64,000 nucleotides of DNA from the NCBI RefSeq assembly GCF_013282575.1, contig NZ_JAAAYE010000007.1, positions 79,334 to 143,333 of the forward strand. The letters run 5' to 3'. This stretch comes from Paraburkholderia sp. NMBU_R16. Lineage in GTDB: Bacteria; Pseudomonadota; Gammaproteobacteria; Burkholderiales; Burkholderiaceae. How positions within the stretch are numbered: position 1 is the first letter of the stretch; every line of letters starts with the position of its first letter. Positions 1 through 8,881 of this stretch are shown here, one piece after another. The notes beneath the pieces were generated by a model. The model was not told the DNA's origin, did not search any database, and was given only the letters and a program-made list of their open reading frames with translations. The position numbers were made by a program, and so were the translations under genes.

Positions 1-34
1 CGGGGCCGGCGTTGGCTATCGGGCGGCGGGCCCG

Positions 35-250
35 TCAGTGGACGAGCGCGCCAGCCGGACGCGCGACGAGTTCCCCGGTATCGATGAGATCTTCGAGGAA
101 AAAAGGCTCGGTGCTCAGTTGCAGCGATGCGCCGGGTTCACCGGCGTACCAGACGACCATCGCCATATCGCCGAGTATGCGCATGACGATGCCGCGCGCG
201 CCCGTGGGCACGGCGATATGCACCGACCTGACGATCGAACCGACTTGCAT
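35..250 (-). CDS. Small conserved-looking hypothetical protein
   Basis: A 71-residue protein of unknown function. The start (MQVGSIVRSVHIAVP) is preceded on the minus strand by a purine-rich GGGGGAAAC ribosome-binding site, and codons show the usual high G/C in third position, which supports real coding. It is a compact mixture of short beta-like hydrophobic stretches (IVMRILGDMAMVVWY) with no signal peptide or recognisable motif. It lies alone, divergent from the lipoprotein gene to its right. I do not recognise the family. Confidence 0.6.
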   Translation of the reverse strand: MQVGSIVRSVHIAVPTGARGIVMRILGDMAMVVWYAGEPGASLQLSTEPFFLEDLIDTGELVARPAGALVH

Positions 251-601
251 GATGTTTCCCCCGTGTCAGTGGTGGATGATGAAGATGCGCGACGACAACG
301 CGCCCGAGCCGGCAGACAACCGTATGGCGGGGCAAAACGCACATTCGATGACACCTTGGCACATGCAGGCATTGTTGCCGGAACCGGCCGCAGTGCAAAG
401 CAGAATGTAACGGGCTATCTGCCGTCACTTCCCGCGATCACCCTTACAAAGTACTGTCGAATTCCGCCTGCCGGCGGCGCGTGCCCCGGGGTACGATTGG
501 TGCTGTAGGCCGGGTTCGGCTTTGCGCGTGATCCGAGACGCGCGTTTTGTACGGAGCGCGAGCATGCCCCCGCTCGAGCGCTCGGGACAAGGAGATCATC
601 G
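251..601. other. Intergenic region with no gene recognised
   Basis: About 350 bases between a minus-strand hypothetical gene and a plus-strand lipoprotein gene. It must hold both divergent promoters, but I see no convincing pair of promoter hexamers, terminator or RNA gene. Several overlapping frames are open only because the DNA is GC-rich; none has a ribosome-binding site with sensible composition. Confidence 0.4.
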
Positions 602-847
602 ATGAACACGTTGCTGCCCTACGCGATTGCCGCCGTGTCCGGCGCTGCGATACTGGCCCTCGGCGCGTGCGCGCACGGGCCCGATTACGTCAAGCCGACA
701 TCGACCACCGCCAAGGTGTCCGATGCCGCGCCGGTCCAGCCGCTGCCCGATATGCAGCATCCACAGCGCGGCGATACGCCCGCGCCCGCTCCCGGCGCAC
801 CCGCCGCCGCGAAGGCCCGGCCCGCCGCCCCTGGCGTCGACGGTTGA
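602..847 (+). CDS. Small putative lipoprotein
   Basis: An 81-residue protein with a textbook lipoprotein signal: hydrophobic residues 8-20 followed by the lipobox L-G-A-C ending at Cys23, so it is predicted to be lipidated and membrane-anchored. The mature part is Pro/Ala-rich and probably unstructured (PAPAPGAPAAAKARP near the C-terminus). The sequence AAGGAGATC just before the ATG is a good ribosome-binding site. Function unknown; a short periplasmic Pro-rich lipoprotein is all the sequence supports. Confidence 0.7.
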   Translation: MNTLLPYAIAAVSGAAILALGACAHGPDYVKPTSTTAKVSDAAPVQPLPDMQHPQRGDTPAPAPGAPAAAKARPAAPGVDG

Positions 848-1020
848 AACGGCACGCAACGAACAAGCCCTTCGCGTATATGACGCCGCCCAGGATATAG
901 CCGCCAAGGGCGGCGCCATCTCCTATACTCGATCAATAACGCGCCGCGGTTTCGCCGGCGCGACGATTACAGCTTGCACCGGCAGCCAATCCTGCGCGGG
1001 CTGCGAGCAAGGAGGCGGGC

Positions 1021-1203
1021 ATGGCGACGTTCACGGTCAGCGACTTCATTCTCATGATCCCGATGGCGCTCGCAGGCGCGCTGTTTCTCGGCGCGCTGCC
1101 GACCTCCTCCAGGTTCGTCCACAACGTGCTCCGCGTGTTCGGCGCGCTGCTCGGCGTCGTGTTCGCGGTCGTGCTCGTGGAAGGGTTGCCCGCGCTCGTC
1201 TAG
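1021..1203 (+). CDS. Small two-helix membrane protein
   Basis: A 60-residue protein, almost all hydrophobic, with two predicted membrane segments (about residues 8-26 and 36-58) separated by a short basic stretch (SSRFVHNVLR). The AAGGAGG ribosome-binding site six bases before the ATG is close to ideal, which is the main reason to accept so short a gene. It converges on the aldo/keto reductase gene. No family recognised. Confidence 0.65.
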   Translation: MATFTVSDFILMIPMALAGALFLGALPTSSRFVHNVLRVFGALLGVVFAVVLVEGLPALV

Positions 1204-1234
1204 CGGTGCGGCAGCGCGGGCGGATGCCGCCTCC

Positions 1235-2281
1235 TTAGCGGATCGGCTGATCCGTCGAGGGCTTTTCCCAGAGGTTGATCCCACCCTCTGTCGCATAACG
1301 ATCGATTTCGGCAAGTTCTTCGGCCGAAAACGCGAGTTGCGCGAGCGCCCCGACGTTCTCGCGCACCTGCTCGGCCCGGCTCGCGCCGATCAGCACCGAA
1401 GTGACGCGCCCATCGCGAAGCGCCCACGCCAGCGCCATTTGCGCGAGACTCTGGCCGCGCCGCTCGGCGATCGCGTTGAGCTTGCGCACGTGCTCGATGT
1501 TCTGCGGGCTCAAATGGCTTTGCTGCAGCGAACCGCCACCCGGCTTGTTGATGCGCGCGTCGGCCGGCACGCCATTCAAATACTTGGAAGTCAGCAGTCC
1601 CTGCGCCAGCGGCGTGAAGGCGATGCAACCGGTTCCAGTCTGTTCCAGCGCATCGAGCAGTTCGTGCTCGATCCAGCGGTTGAGCATGTTGTAAGCGGGC
1701 TGGTGGATCAGCAGCGGTACTTTGTACTCACCGAGCAACCGGGCCATTTCGCGCGTCTTTGCGGCCGAATACGACGAAATGCCGACATAGAGCGCCTTGC
1801 CTTGCTGCACTGCGCTCGCCAGCGCGCCGGCCGTCTCCTCGAGCGGCGTATCCGCATCGAAGCGATGCGAATAGAAGATATCGACATAGTCGAGCCCCAT
1901 TCGCGCGAGGCTCTGATCGAGGCTGGCCAGTACGTATTTGCGCGAGCCCCCGCCCTGACCATACGGTCCCGGCCACATGTCCCAGCCGGCCTTGGTCGAA
2001 ATCAGCAATTCGTCGCGATAAGGGCGGAAGTCGTCCTTGAAAAGCCGCCCGAAGTTGGTCTCGGCGGTGCCGTAGGGCGGGCCGTAGTTATTGGCCAGAT
2101 CGAAGTGCGTGACGCCGAGGTCGAACGCGGTGCGCAGGATTTCGCGCTGCGTCGATAACGGCGTCGTATCGCCGAAGTTGTGCCATAGGCCAAGCGACAA
2201 GGCCGGCAGCTTCAAGCCCGACTTGCCGCAAGTGCGGTACTGCATGTCCGAATAGCGTTGCGAAGCAGCTTCATAGCCCAT
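1235..2281 (-). CDS. Aldo/keto reductase, L-glyceraldehyde-3-phosphate reductase (YghZ/Gpr) type
   Basis: NADPH-dependent aldo/keto reductase of 348 residues, very close in length and motifs to E. coli YghZ, which reduces L-glyceraldehyde 3-phosphate and methylglyoxal. Visible landmarks are the catalytic Asp-Tyr region NNYGPPYGTAE, the Lys in STKAGWDMWPGPYG, the His in YSHRFD and the cofactor-binding LIGASRAEQ near the C-terminus. The chosen start (MGYEAASQRYSD) matches the family N-terminus and has AAAGGA upstream; the open frame continues 38 codons further upstream, but that part is unlike the family. Substrate is inferred from the subfamily only. Confidence 0.9.
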   Translation of the reverse strand: MGYEAASQRYSDMQYRTCGKSGLKLPALSLGLWHNFGDTTPLSTQREILRTAFDLGVTHFDLANNYGPPYGTAETNFGRLFKDDFRPYRDELLISTKAGWDMWPGPYGQGGGSRKYVLASLDQSLARMGLDYVDIFYSHRFDADTPLEETAGALASAVQQGKALYVGISSYSAAKTREMARLLGEYKVPLLIHQPAYNMLNRWIEHELLDALEQTGTGCIAFTPLAQGLLTSKYLNGVPADARINKPGGGSLQQSHLSPQNIEHVRKLNAIAERRGQSLAQMALAWALRDGRVTSVLIGASRAEQVRENVGALAQLAFSAEELAEIDRYATEGGINLWEKPSTDQPIR

Positions 2282-2441
2282 AGGAGGTCCTTTCATGCGG
2301 GTCGACAAATGACGTGCGGTACTGCCGATGCCTCGCGCATTGTGCATCGAAAAATCGGCAGCCGGATGCGCGCCGGGTGGACATCGACGGTGCAACTTTC
2401 ATACACTGCGCCGTTAGCGTGCCAATGACGGAAACTTCTCC

Positions 2442-2654
2442 ATGATCAAAGCGATCTCGATTGCGTTACTCGCGGGCGGCGTCATATTGCTCTATTTCGG
2501 CGGGCAATCGTTCCATTCTCTCGCCAACGATATGTCGCGCATGTTCACGGGCGCCCCGACGAACAAGACGATATGGCTCATTGCCGGCGGCATCGTGGCG
2601 ACACTCGCGGGTCTCATCGGACTCATATCGACGGGCCCGGGCCGCAAGGGCTGA
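2442..2654 (+). CDS. DUF3185 family small membrane protein
   Basis: A 70-residue inner-membrane protein with two hydrophobic segments (residues 4-20 and 45-64) flanking the characteristic loop SRMFTGAPTNKTIWL. This loop is the signature of the DUF3185 family, whose role is unknown. A GGAAA ribosome-binding site precedes the ATG. It converges on the dioxygenase gene, with 16 bases between the stop codons. Confidence 0.85.
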   Translation: MIKAISIALLAGGVILLYFGGQSFHSLANDMSRMFTGAPTNKTIWLIAGGIVATLAGLIGLISTGPGRKG

Positions 2655-2670
2655 ATCGCCCCCGCCGGCA

Positions 2671-3432
2671 CTACAGCACGATCTCCGGTTTCGAAGCCGA
2701 ACGCGTGCCCGGCAACGGGACGTTGCTCGCGCCATGGTAAGTGAAAACGAGCGAGAACTTGACCTCGTCGGTCTGGTTGCGACCGGCCGAATGCAGCGTG
2801 TTGCAGTGAAAGAAGACGACATCGCCTGTCTGCAGTTTGGGGCAAACGGCCGTTTCGATGATCGACTTGTTCTCGGGCAAGTCGGCGCGGAGGAATTTCG
2901 CCGCGTCGAAACGCTCCGACGTGAAAGTCATGGCATGCGAGCCGGGCACGAGCCAGAGCGCGCCGTTTTCGACGAATTCGGGACCGAGCGCGAGCCATGT
3001 CGAAACGAGATCGTCGCGCTCGAACGACCAGTAGCGCGCGTCGCGATGCCATCCGGTCAGGCTGCCGTACGCCGGATGCTTCGTCATCACGCAGTTGTGA
3101 TGGGCGCGCGACAGGTGCGGCGTCTCGCCGAAGTAAAGCTCCATCCAGCCGCGAATCTCGGGCGAACTCGCCCATTCGCGCATCAGCGCATCGCGCGCAT
3201 ACGCATCGAGCAGCCGCCGGACCGTATGGCCGCCCGGCGCGTGCCTGGTCTCGGGCGCGCCGGGATAGCGCAAATCGGCCTCATATTCGACCGGCTGCGC
3301 GGCTTCCCGCAATTGTTCCTGCGCGCGGGCTTTGATTGCGGCGCACCGCTCGGGCGATACCAAGCCCGGCACGACCACGAAACCGCGTTCGCGCAGCGCC
3401 TGCACCTGTTCTTTTTTCGAATGCTCTGACAT
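2671..3432 (-). CDS. Phytanoyl-CoA dioxygenase family protein
   Basis: A 253-residue Fe(II)/2-oxoglutarate-dependent oxygenase of the PhyH family. The iron-binding facial triad is visible as H-x-D in GWHRDARYW (middle of the protein) and a distal His in FFHCNTLHSAGRN, with the double-stranded beta-helix context ALWLVPGSHAM between them. PhyH proteins hydroxylate acyl-CoAs or small secondary metabolites; the substrate here cannot be read from the sequence, and the isolated single-gene setting gives no hint. The ribosome-binding site (GGACCG) is weak. Confidence 0.85.
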   Translation of the reverse strand: MSEHSKKEQVQALRERGFVVVPGLVSPERCAAIKARAQEQLREAAQPVEYEADLRYPGAPETRHAPGGHTVRRLLDAYARDALMREWASSPEIRGWMELYFGETPHLSRAHHNCVMTKHPAYGSLTGWHRDARYWSFERDDLVSTWLALGPEFVENGALWLVPGSHAMTFTSERFDAAKFLRADLPENKSIIETAVCPKLQTGDVVFFHCNTLHSAGRNQTDEVKFSLVFTYHGASNVPLPGTRSASKPEIVL

Positions 3433-3736
3433 GAAACGGTCCGTTCGCCGGTGGCGGGTGGTCGGAAACGATTTATTTTAAAGCGCCGGAGCGCGCACGG
3501 CACGCGTGCCGGCGCACCGCCATTGTGCATGAATGCGCTCGGGTGGACCCCGACTTACGCGCGTCATGATTCGCGTGTAGGCTGCACGCATGTCGATAGT
3601 CCTACAACGCCGGCCGCGCACACGCGCAGGTGCGGCTCTTGCCCCCGGTTTCGCCTCTCCGTTTCGCGATGGCATGGTTGCTGCATCAACCGCAGCGCCT
3701 CCCGTCGATCGCGACACCGTTCCCGTTTCGGTTCCC
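3433..3736. other. Intergenic region upstream of the weak Arg-rich frame
   Basis: About 300 bases with no supported gene. It lies divergently between the dioxygenase gene and the doubtful Arg-rich frame. A/T-rich bases near 3470-3480 (ATTTATTTTA) could hold a promoter for the dioxygenase on the minus strand, but no clear paired hexamers are visible. Confidence 0.3.
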
Positions 3737-4087
3737 ATGCACAGACGAATCGCCATCCGCCTCAAGCATGCCGCGCTCAAAGCCGCACGCCCCGCGCGGC
3801 GCGGTGTCGTTCGCGCGCTGCGCCACCACGCCGTTCGCGCACGCCGCAGCGCCAGCTCTTTCGGTCATCAGACGCCCACCGGCCTGCTGCGGTCCTGGCT
3901 GCGGGCTGTGGTCGCCGTGCTGCGCACCCGTCGTGCCGCGCGGCGCTTTTCGCTGCGCGCGCTGCTCGTAAAGCCGGCCGTGCGCCGTGTGCAAGCAGCG
4001 CAAGCGCGCTTCGTACACCAGGCGACGAATCGGCGGCCGCGCAGGCTCGCGCCCAGCGCCGGATGGTTCGCGTTCGCCGCGCGTTGA
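3737..4087 (+). CDS. Possible Arg/Ala-rich basic protein, doubtful
   Basis: An open frame of 116 residues starting MHRRIAIRLKHAALKAARP, very rich in Arg and Ala and hence strongly basic. Third positions are mostly G or C, as in real genes of this genome, and the frame fills an otherwise empty 760-base gap, but no ribosome-binding site is obvious and the composition is what a random GC-rich frame would give. The same open frame extends upstream to an ATG at 3590. No family recognised. Confidence 0.3.
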   Translation: MHRRIAIRLKHAALKAARPARRGVVRALRHHAVRARRSASSFGHQTPTGLLRSWLRAVVAVLRTRRAARRFSLRALLVKPAVRRVQAAQARFVHQATNRRPRRLAPSAGWFAFAAR

Positions 4088-4193
4088 ATCGGCTGTCACC
4101 GAGCGGTATCGAATCGGATGCACCCATCCGTCGCTTGATCCCATTCCGGCGGCAGTGCTGGCATGCTGGCCGCGATAGCGGTTTAATGTCGGC

Positions 4194-4421
4194 ATGAACA
4201 CGCCATCTCGGGGCAGCCCCGATCCTCATCCGCACAAGCGGCCGTCGAAGCGGATGCTCACGGCGCTGACGTTCCTCGTCGGCTTCGCGACCCTCGGCCT
4301 CGGCATCGCCTGGCTTGTCTACAGCTGGATCGTCGACCGGGAAGTGCCTTACTTCGCCATTCCGCTCGTTCTTACGGTACCTGTCATCGTCGCCGTCGCT
4401 TTTCGCAATTGCTGGGATTAG
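4194..4421 (+). CDS. Small two-helix membrane protein
   Basis: A 75-residue protein with a hydrophilic, His/Pro-rich N-terminus (residues 1-20) followed by two hydrophobic segments (about 22-43 and 51-69), suggesting a small inner-membrane protein with a cytosolic N-terminus. No motif or family recognised. It stands upstream of the glutathione S-transferase gene on the same strand with a 154-base gap, so an operon is possible but unproven. Confidence 0.55.
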   Translation: MNTPSRGSPDPHPHKRPSKRMLTALTFLVGFATLGLGIAWLVYSWIVDREVPYFAIPLVLTVPVIVAVAFRNCWD

Positions 4422-4575
4422 CGTCGTTCGTGGGAGTGACGATCTCGCGAACGTCGCCGCGGCAATCAGGCGCCGCAGGTGTCGATTTCGAACGGGCTCG
4501 TTCGTCGTCAAGCTGGACGGCACCGAAGCCGTTCCGGCGGAATCCCCGCTGCTCATTCGACGAACGAGGCTCCGA

Positions 4576-5235
4576 ATGTCATTGATTCTGTACGCGCACC
4601 CGTTTTCTTCCTACTCGCAAAAAGTCCTGGTCGCACTCTACGAGAACCGCACGCCGTTCGAATGGCGGCAGCTCTCGCCGGAAAACCCCGAGGCGCTCGC
4701 TCAGTTCGCGGCGCTGTGGCCAATCAAGCGCTTTCCGCTACTGATGGACGGCACGCGCGTCCTGAAAGAGTCGACGATCATCATCGAATATCTCTCGCTC
4801 AATCACCCCGGGCCCGTGCAACTCCTGCCCAACGATCCGCGCGCCGCGCTCGAGGTGCGCAGCATGGACCGCTTCTTCGACAATTACATTTCCACGCCGC
4901 AGCAGAAGATCGTCTTCGATGCCCTGCGCCCCGACGGCACGCACGATACGTATGGGGTGAAAGAAGCCAGGGGAATGCTCGAGACGGCCTATGCGTGGCT
5001 CGACAAGGTGATGGCCGAGCGACAGTGGGCCGCCGGCGACATGTTCAGCCTTGCCGATTGCGCGGCCGCACCGTTTCTCTTTTACGCGGATTGGACGCAC
5101 CGGATCGATCCGTCGTTTTCGCACGTCATCGCATACCGCAAGCGGTTGCTCGCGCGCCCCTCGTTTGCGCGCGCCGTCGACGAGGCGCGACCCTATCGAT
5201 CGTTGTTTCCGCTCGGTGCGCCTGACCGGGATTGA
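4576..5235 (+). CDS. Glutathione S-transferase family protein
   Basis: A 219-residue cytosolic GST. The thioredoxin-like N-terminal domain (residues 1-80) carries the catalytic-site segment YAHPFSSYSQKVLVAL, the cis-Pro region KRFPLLMDG and the glutathione-binding acidic-Ser pair in LKESTIIIEYL. The C-terminal all-helical domain holds the conserved N-capping motif SLADCAAAPFL. The start at MSLILYAHPF fits the family; the upstream extension of the frame does not. The substrate is unknown; detoxification of electrophiles is the usual role. Confidence 0.88.
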   Translation: MSLILYAHPFSSYSQKVLVALYENRTPFEWRQLSPENPEALAQFAALWPIKRFPLLMDGTRVLKESTIIIEYLSLNHPGPVQLLPNDPRAALEVRSMDRFFDNYISTPQQKIVFDALRPDGTHDTYGVKEARGMLETAYAWLDKVMAERQWAAGDMFSLADCAAAPFLFYADWTHRIDPSFSHVIAYRKRLLARPSFARAVDEARPYRSLFPLGAPDRD

Positions 5236-5457
5236 CCGTCGGCGAAGACGGCCGATGCTGCCGTCTTCATGCGCTCGCCTTTTTTCGTAGTCGGCGCCGC
5301 GGCAGTCTCCCGGGACTGCCGTATGTTCGCGCCGCACTTGGCGCCGCGCACCCTATACTGACTCGCTCCCAGCTCGCGCATGCTGCGTAAAGCGCAGCCA
5401 GCGCAGGCGGGCAGCCGCGTTCGCCGACGAGGCCTGTACGTCACGGATGTGCCAACG

Positions 5458-5484
5458 AAAACCCCGACCTTAAGTCGGGGTTTT
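5458..5484 (-). terminator. Intrinsic terminator after metK (probably bidirectional)
   Basis: Perfect 11-bp inverted repeat with a 5-base loop: AAAACCCCGAC pairs with GTCGGGGTTTT. On the minus strand it ends in a T run 28 bases after the metK stop codon. The A run on the other side makes it able to stop plus-strand transcription too. Confidence 0.85.
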
Positions 5485-5511
5485 CTTCACGTCGAGTGTG
5501 ACCGCACTGGG

Positions 5512-6699
5512 TTACGCCACAGCCGCGACAGCCTCCGTCCCAGCCGCCTGCGCAAGCGCGAGCGCTTTGTCCGTGCTTTCCCACGTGAATTCGGGTTCCT
5601 CACGGCCGAAGTGACCGTAAGCCGCCGTCTTTTCGTAGATGGGACGCAGCAAATCGAGCATCTGAATGATGCCCTTCGGACGCAGATCGAAATGCTCGCG
5701 CACGAGTTGCGTGATCGTCGCATCGGACACGCGGCCCGTGCCGAATGTATTGACCATCACCGAAGTCGGCTGCGCCACGCCGATGGCGTACGACACCTGA
5801 ATCAGGCAGCGCGAGGCCAACCCGGCCGCCACGATGTTCTTCGCCACGTACCGGCCGGCGTAGGCTGCCGAGCGGTCGACCTTCGACGGATCCTTGCCGG
5901 AGAACGCGCCGCCACCGTGAGGCGCCGCGCCGCCATAAGTATCGACGATGATCTTGCGGCCCGTGAGACCGCAGTCCCCTTGCGGGCCGCCGATCACGAA
6001 CCGGCCGGTCGGATTCACGAGGAACTTGATGTCGCCCTTGACGAGCTCGGCGGGCAACGTCGGCTTGATCACTTCTTCGATGACCGCTTCGCGCAGCATC
6101 GACAAATCGATATCGGGCGCATGCTGCGTCGAGAGCACCACCGTGTCGATCGAATGGGCCTTGCCGTCGACATAGCGCACCGTGACCTGCGATTTCGCAT
6201 CGGGACGCAGCCAGGGCAAACGGCCATCGCGGCGCAGGCTCGCCTGACGCTCGACGAGCCGGTGCGACAAGTGGATCGGCAACGGCATCAGCTCGGGCGT
6301 TTCGTCGCACGCATAGCCGAACATCAGGCCTTGGTCGCCCGCGCCTTGATCGAGGTTGTTGTCGTGCGCGCGATCGACGCCCTGCGCGATATCCGGAGAT
6401 TGCTTGTCATAGGCAACCAGCACCGCGCAGCCGCGATAATCGATGCCGTAGTCCGTGTTGTCGTAGCCGATACGTTTGATCGTATCGCGCGCGACTTGAA
6501 TGTAATCGACATTGGCCGTCGTCGTGATTTCGCCGGCCAGCACGACGAGACCCGTATTGCAGAGCGTTTCCGCGGCAACACGGGAGTATTTGTCCTGGGT
6601 GAAGATGGCGTCGAGAATCGCGTCCGAAATTTGATCGGCGACCTTGTCGGGATGGCCTTCGGAAACGGATTCGGACGTGAAGAGGTAGTCGTTTGCCAC
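5512..6699 (-). CDS. metK: S-adenosylmethionine synthetase
   Basis: Makes S-adenosylmethionine from methionine and ATP. The protein is 395 residues from a GTG start ([19 protein letters not shown]), the usual length in this bacterial group, with GGAG eight bases upstream; an in-frame ATG 12 codons earlier gives a non-homologous extension and is rejected. Family signatures are visible: GHPDKVADQ (metal and substrate binding), the [12 protein letters not shown] hexapeptide region, [19 protein letters not shown] (P-loop-like) and [13 protein letters not shown] near the C-terminus. It is transcribed alone from a promoter with a long leader and ends at a strong terminator. Confidence 0.97.
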   Translation of the reverse strand: MANDYLFTSESVSEGHPDKVADQISDAILDAIFTQDKYSRVAAETLCNTGLVVLAGEITTTANVDYIQVARDTIKRIGYDNTDYGIDYRGCAVLVAYDKQSPDIAQGVDRAHDNNLDQGAGDQGLMFGYACDETPELMPLPIHLSHRLVERQASLRRDGRLPWLRPDAKSQVTVRYVDGKAHSIDTVVLSTQHAPDIDLSMLREAVIEEVIKPTLPAELVKGDIKFLVNPTGRFVIGGPQGDCGLTGRKIIVDTYGGAAPHGGGAFSGKDPSKVDRSAAYAGRYVAKNIVAAGLASRCLIQVSYAIGVAQPTSVMVNTFGTGRVSDATITQLVREHFDLRPKGIIQMLDLLRPIYEKTAAYGHFGREEPEFTWESTDKALALAQAAGTEAVAAVA

Positions 6700-6858
6700 G
6701 TTGCAGACTCCATTGGTTACGGTTGTCGATTTCACGTAGCCAGCTCCGGGAGCCTGAAGCGGCGACGCTTTAGCGGATTTCCCTTACCGCGAGTGGGCCT
6801 TTACGTGCCCCCTGCGGCTTCGCCCCGCAAGTTGTCTAATTAACTCGGCGAAGTCCGT
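6700..6858 (-). promoter_or_regulatory. Long structured 5' leader of metK
   Basis: About 150 transcribed bases between the predicted metK promoter and its GTG start. On the minus strand it contains a run of short GC-rich hairpins: TGCGG/CCGCA, GCGG/CCGC, AAGCG/CGCTT and GCTCC/GGAGC. A GCTAAAG heptamer resembling the SAM-II core occurs, but the rest of the SAM-II consensus is missing, so I do not call a riboswitch. A leader this long on a SAM synthetase gene invites feedback control; that is inference. Confidence 0.35.
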
Positions 6859-6886
6859 ATTATAGCGACTTCTCGATCCTGTCACA
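6859..6886 (-). promoter_or_regulatory. Predicted sigma-70 promoter of metK
   Basis: On the minus strand TGTGAC and a perfect TATAAT are separated by 16 bases. This would start transcription near 6852, about 150 bases before the metK start codon. The gap between metK and the acyltransferase gene (6700-7023) holds this promoter, the metK leader and presumably the divergent promoter of lpxL, for which I see no clear hexamers. Confidence 0.55.
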
Positions 6887-7023
6887 GAGTGAACTGCCGT
6901 GTCTTGTGCCTCCTGTTTGCCGCATTGCGCGCTTACACCGGTCCCGTCGTTCGTATCGGGCATCATGACGCCCCTCGCGCCGGCGCGGCATGCGCTGCGC
7001 CCGCTACCGAGCGGAGCGCGCGC

Positions 7024-7908
7024 ATGTTGAGGCACATCGGCACGAAGTTCGCCATCGGCTTGCTCAAGTTCCTCGCGATTCTGCCTTATGGCCTCGTCGC
7101 GCGCTTCGGCGACGGGCTCGGCTGGCTGCTCTATCAGATTCCGAGCCGGCGCCGCCGTATCGTTCACACGAATCTGTCGCTCTGCTTCCCGCAATGGAGC
7201 GACGAAAAGCGCGCACGGATCGCACAGCAGCATTTCCGCCACGCGATCCGCAGCTACGTCGAGCGCAGCGTTCAATGGTTTGGCTCGCAAAGCAAGCTCG
7301 AAAAGCTCGTGCAAGTCGACAGCGCCGTCGATCTGACCGATCCCGACCTGCCGCCCACGCTCTTTCTCGGCTTGCACTTCGTCGGCATCGAAGCAGGCTC
7401 CATCTTCCTCAACCACGCACTCGGGCGCCGTTGCGGCTCGCTCTATCAGCCGATGTCGAACCCCGAACTGGAGGCCGTCGCCAAAGCGGCGCGCGGGCGC
7501 TTCGGTGCCGACATGGCAAGCCGGGCCGATAGCGCGCGCGTGGTGCTGCGCTGGCTGCGCGATCGCAAACCGGTCATGCTCGGCGCCGACATGGATTACG
7601 GCCTGCGCAATTCGACCTTCGTGCCGTTTTTCGGGGTACCGGCCTGCACGCTGACCGCCGTCGGCCGCTTCGCCAAGGTCGGTCACGCCCAGGTGGTGCC
7701 GTTCATCGGCGAAGTGCTGCCGAACTACAAGGGCTATCGGCTCAAGGTCTTCGAGCCGTGGCAGGACTACCCGAGCGGCGACGACGACATCGACGCGCGC
7801 CGCATGAACGCTTTTCTCGAAGAACAGATTCCGCGGATGCCGGAGCAATACTACTGGGTTCACAAACGCTTCAAGACGCGGCCGCCCGGCATGCCGAGCG
7901 TCTACTGA
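7024..7908 (+). CDS. Lipid A biosynthesis (lauroyl) acyltransferase, LpxL/HtrB family
   Basis: Inner-membrane acyltransferase of 294 residues that adds a secondary acyl chain to the lipid A precursor. The catalytic HX4E motif is visible in [10 protein letters not shown], with the later family blocks [18 protein letters not shown] and [14 protein letters not shown]. The N-terminal hydrophobic segment (residues 8-25) anchors it. The start at [12 protein letters not shown] has a GGAG-type site and fits the family; the frame is open 45 codons upstream but not homologous. Chain-length specificity cannot be read. It is followed 49 bases later by dapF. Confidence 0.92.
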   Translation: MLRHIGTKFAIGLLKFLAILPYGLVARFGDGLGWLLYQIPSRRRRIVHTNLSLCFPQWSDEKRARIAQQHFRHAIRSYVERSVQWFGSQSKLEKLVQVDSAVDLTDPDLPPTLFLGLHFVGIEAGSIFLNHALGRRCGSLYQPMSNPELEAVAKAARGRFGADMASRADSARVVLRWLRDRKPVMLGADMDYGLRNSTFVPFFGVPACTLTAVGRFAKVGHAQVVPFIGEVLPNYKGYRLKVFEPWQDYPSGDDDIDARRMNAFLEEQIPRMPEQYYWVHKRFKTRPPGMPSVY

Positions 7909-7957
7909 CCGGGCGTCGCCCGATATGCGCCGCGCGTCGCTTACAATAACGCCCATC

Positions 7958-8824
7958 ATGAGACTTCAATTCACCAAGATGCAGGGTGCGGGCAACGACT
8001 TCGTCGTGCTCGACGGCTACAGCCGCCCGCTCTCGCTGACGAGCGAGCAGGTGCGCGCGCTGGCCGATCGCCATTTCGGCGTCGGCGCCGATCAACTGCT
8101 GGTCGTCGAGCGGCCGAGCGCGGCCGGGGCCGATTTCAAATACCGCATCTTCAATTGCGACGGCGGTGAAGTCGAACATTGCGGCAACGGCGCGCGCTGC
8201 TTCGTCAAGTTCGTGCGCGACGCCGGACTCACCGATAAGCGCAGCGTGCGCGTCGAAGTACACGGCGGAATGATCACGTTGACGATGCAGGACAACGGCG
8301 AAGTCGTCGTCGACATGGGTCGCCCCGTCTTCGATCCGGCGCGCGTGCCGTTCGATTCTCGAGGCCTCGCCGCGCGCACCGAGGGTGCCGACGCACTCTG
8401 GCCGATCGAGGCGGCCGGCGAGCCGCTCGAAGTCTCCGTCGTCTCCATGGGCAACCCCCACGCCGTGACGATCGTCGACGACGTCGAGGCCTACCCTGTT
8501 GCGTCGGTCGGTCCTGCGCTGGAGCGGCACTCGCGCTTCCCGCAGCGCGTCAACGCCGGTTTCATGCAGATCGTTTCCCGCCATGAAATCGCGTTGCGCG
8601 TGTTCGAGCGCGGCGCCGGGGAAACGCTCGCCTGCGGCACGGGTGCTTGCGCGGCCGTGGCCGCCGGCATTCGGCGCCATCGGCTCGACTCGCCGGTCCG
8701 CGTGCGCACGCACGGCGGCACGCTGACCATCGCCTGGGACGGGGCGCGCGATGAAACATCCGCGCTGACGATGGCCGGCCCGGCCGTGACCGTCTTTCGC
8801 GGCGAGATCGAATTGGCCGACTGA
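7958..8824 (+). CDS. dapF: Diaminopimelate epimerase
   Basis: Interconverts LL- and meso-diaminopimelate for lysine and peptidoglycan synthesis. The 288-residue protein has both catalytic cysteines of the two-base mechanism: Cys75 in EHCGNGARC and Cys226 in ACGTGACAA. The start [15 protein letters not shown] is the conserved N-terminus. It leads a dapF-DUF484-xerC cluster found in many proteobacteria. Confidence 0.97.
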   Translation: MRLQFTKMQGAGNDFVVLDGYSRPLSLTSEQVRALADRHFGVGADQLLVVERPSAAGADFKYRIFNCDGGEVEHCGNGARCFVKFVRDAGLTDKRSVRVEVHGGMITLTMQDNGEVVVDMGRPVFDPARVPFDSRGLAARTEGADALWPIEAAGEPLEVSVVSMGNPHAVTIVDDVEAYPVASVGPALERHSRFPQRVNAGFMQIVSRHEIALRVFERGAGETLACGTGACAAVAAGIRRHRLDSPVRVRTHGGTLTIAWDGARDETSALTMAGPAVTVFRGEIELAD

Positions 8825-8881
8825 GAACCCGCCTAACCGCCCGCGCTTGCCGCTCACTTATCCGCCACAAACGCTCACACC

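Noticed and set aside
3451..4197. Longer 248-residue open frame in the 3.4-4.2 kb gap
   Set aside because: Arg/Ser/Thr-rich with poor third-position bias; the overlapping frame at 3737-4087 is a little better but still doubtful.
6735..6735. Upstream ATG start for metK
   Set aside because: Adds 12 non-homologous residues; the GTG at 6699 has a GGAG site and gives the family length.
6750..6790. SAM-II riboswitch on metK from the GCTAAAG heptamer
   Set aside because: Only the heptamer fits; no P1 helix, ATAAATG or GATTGC-type loop in order.
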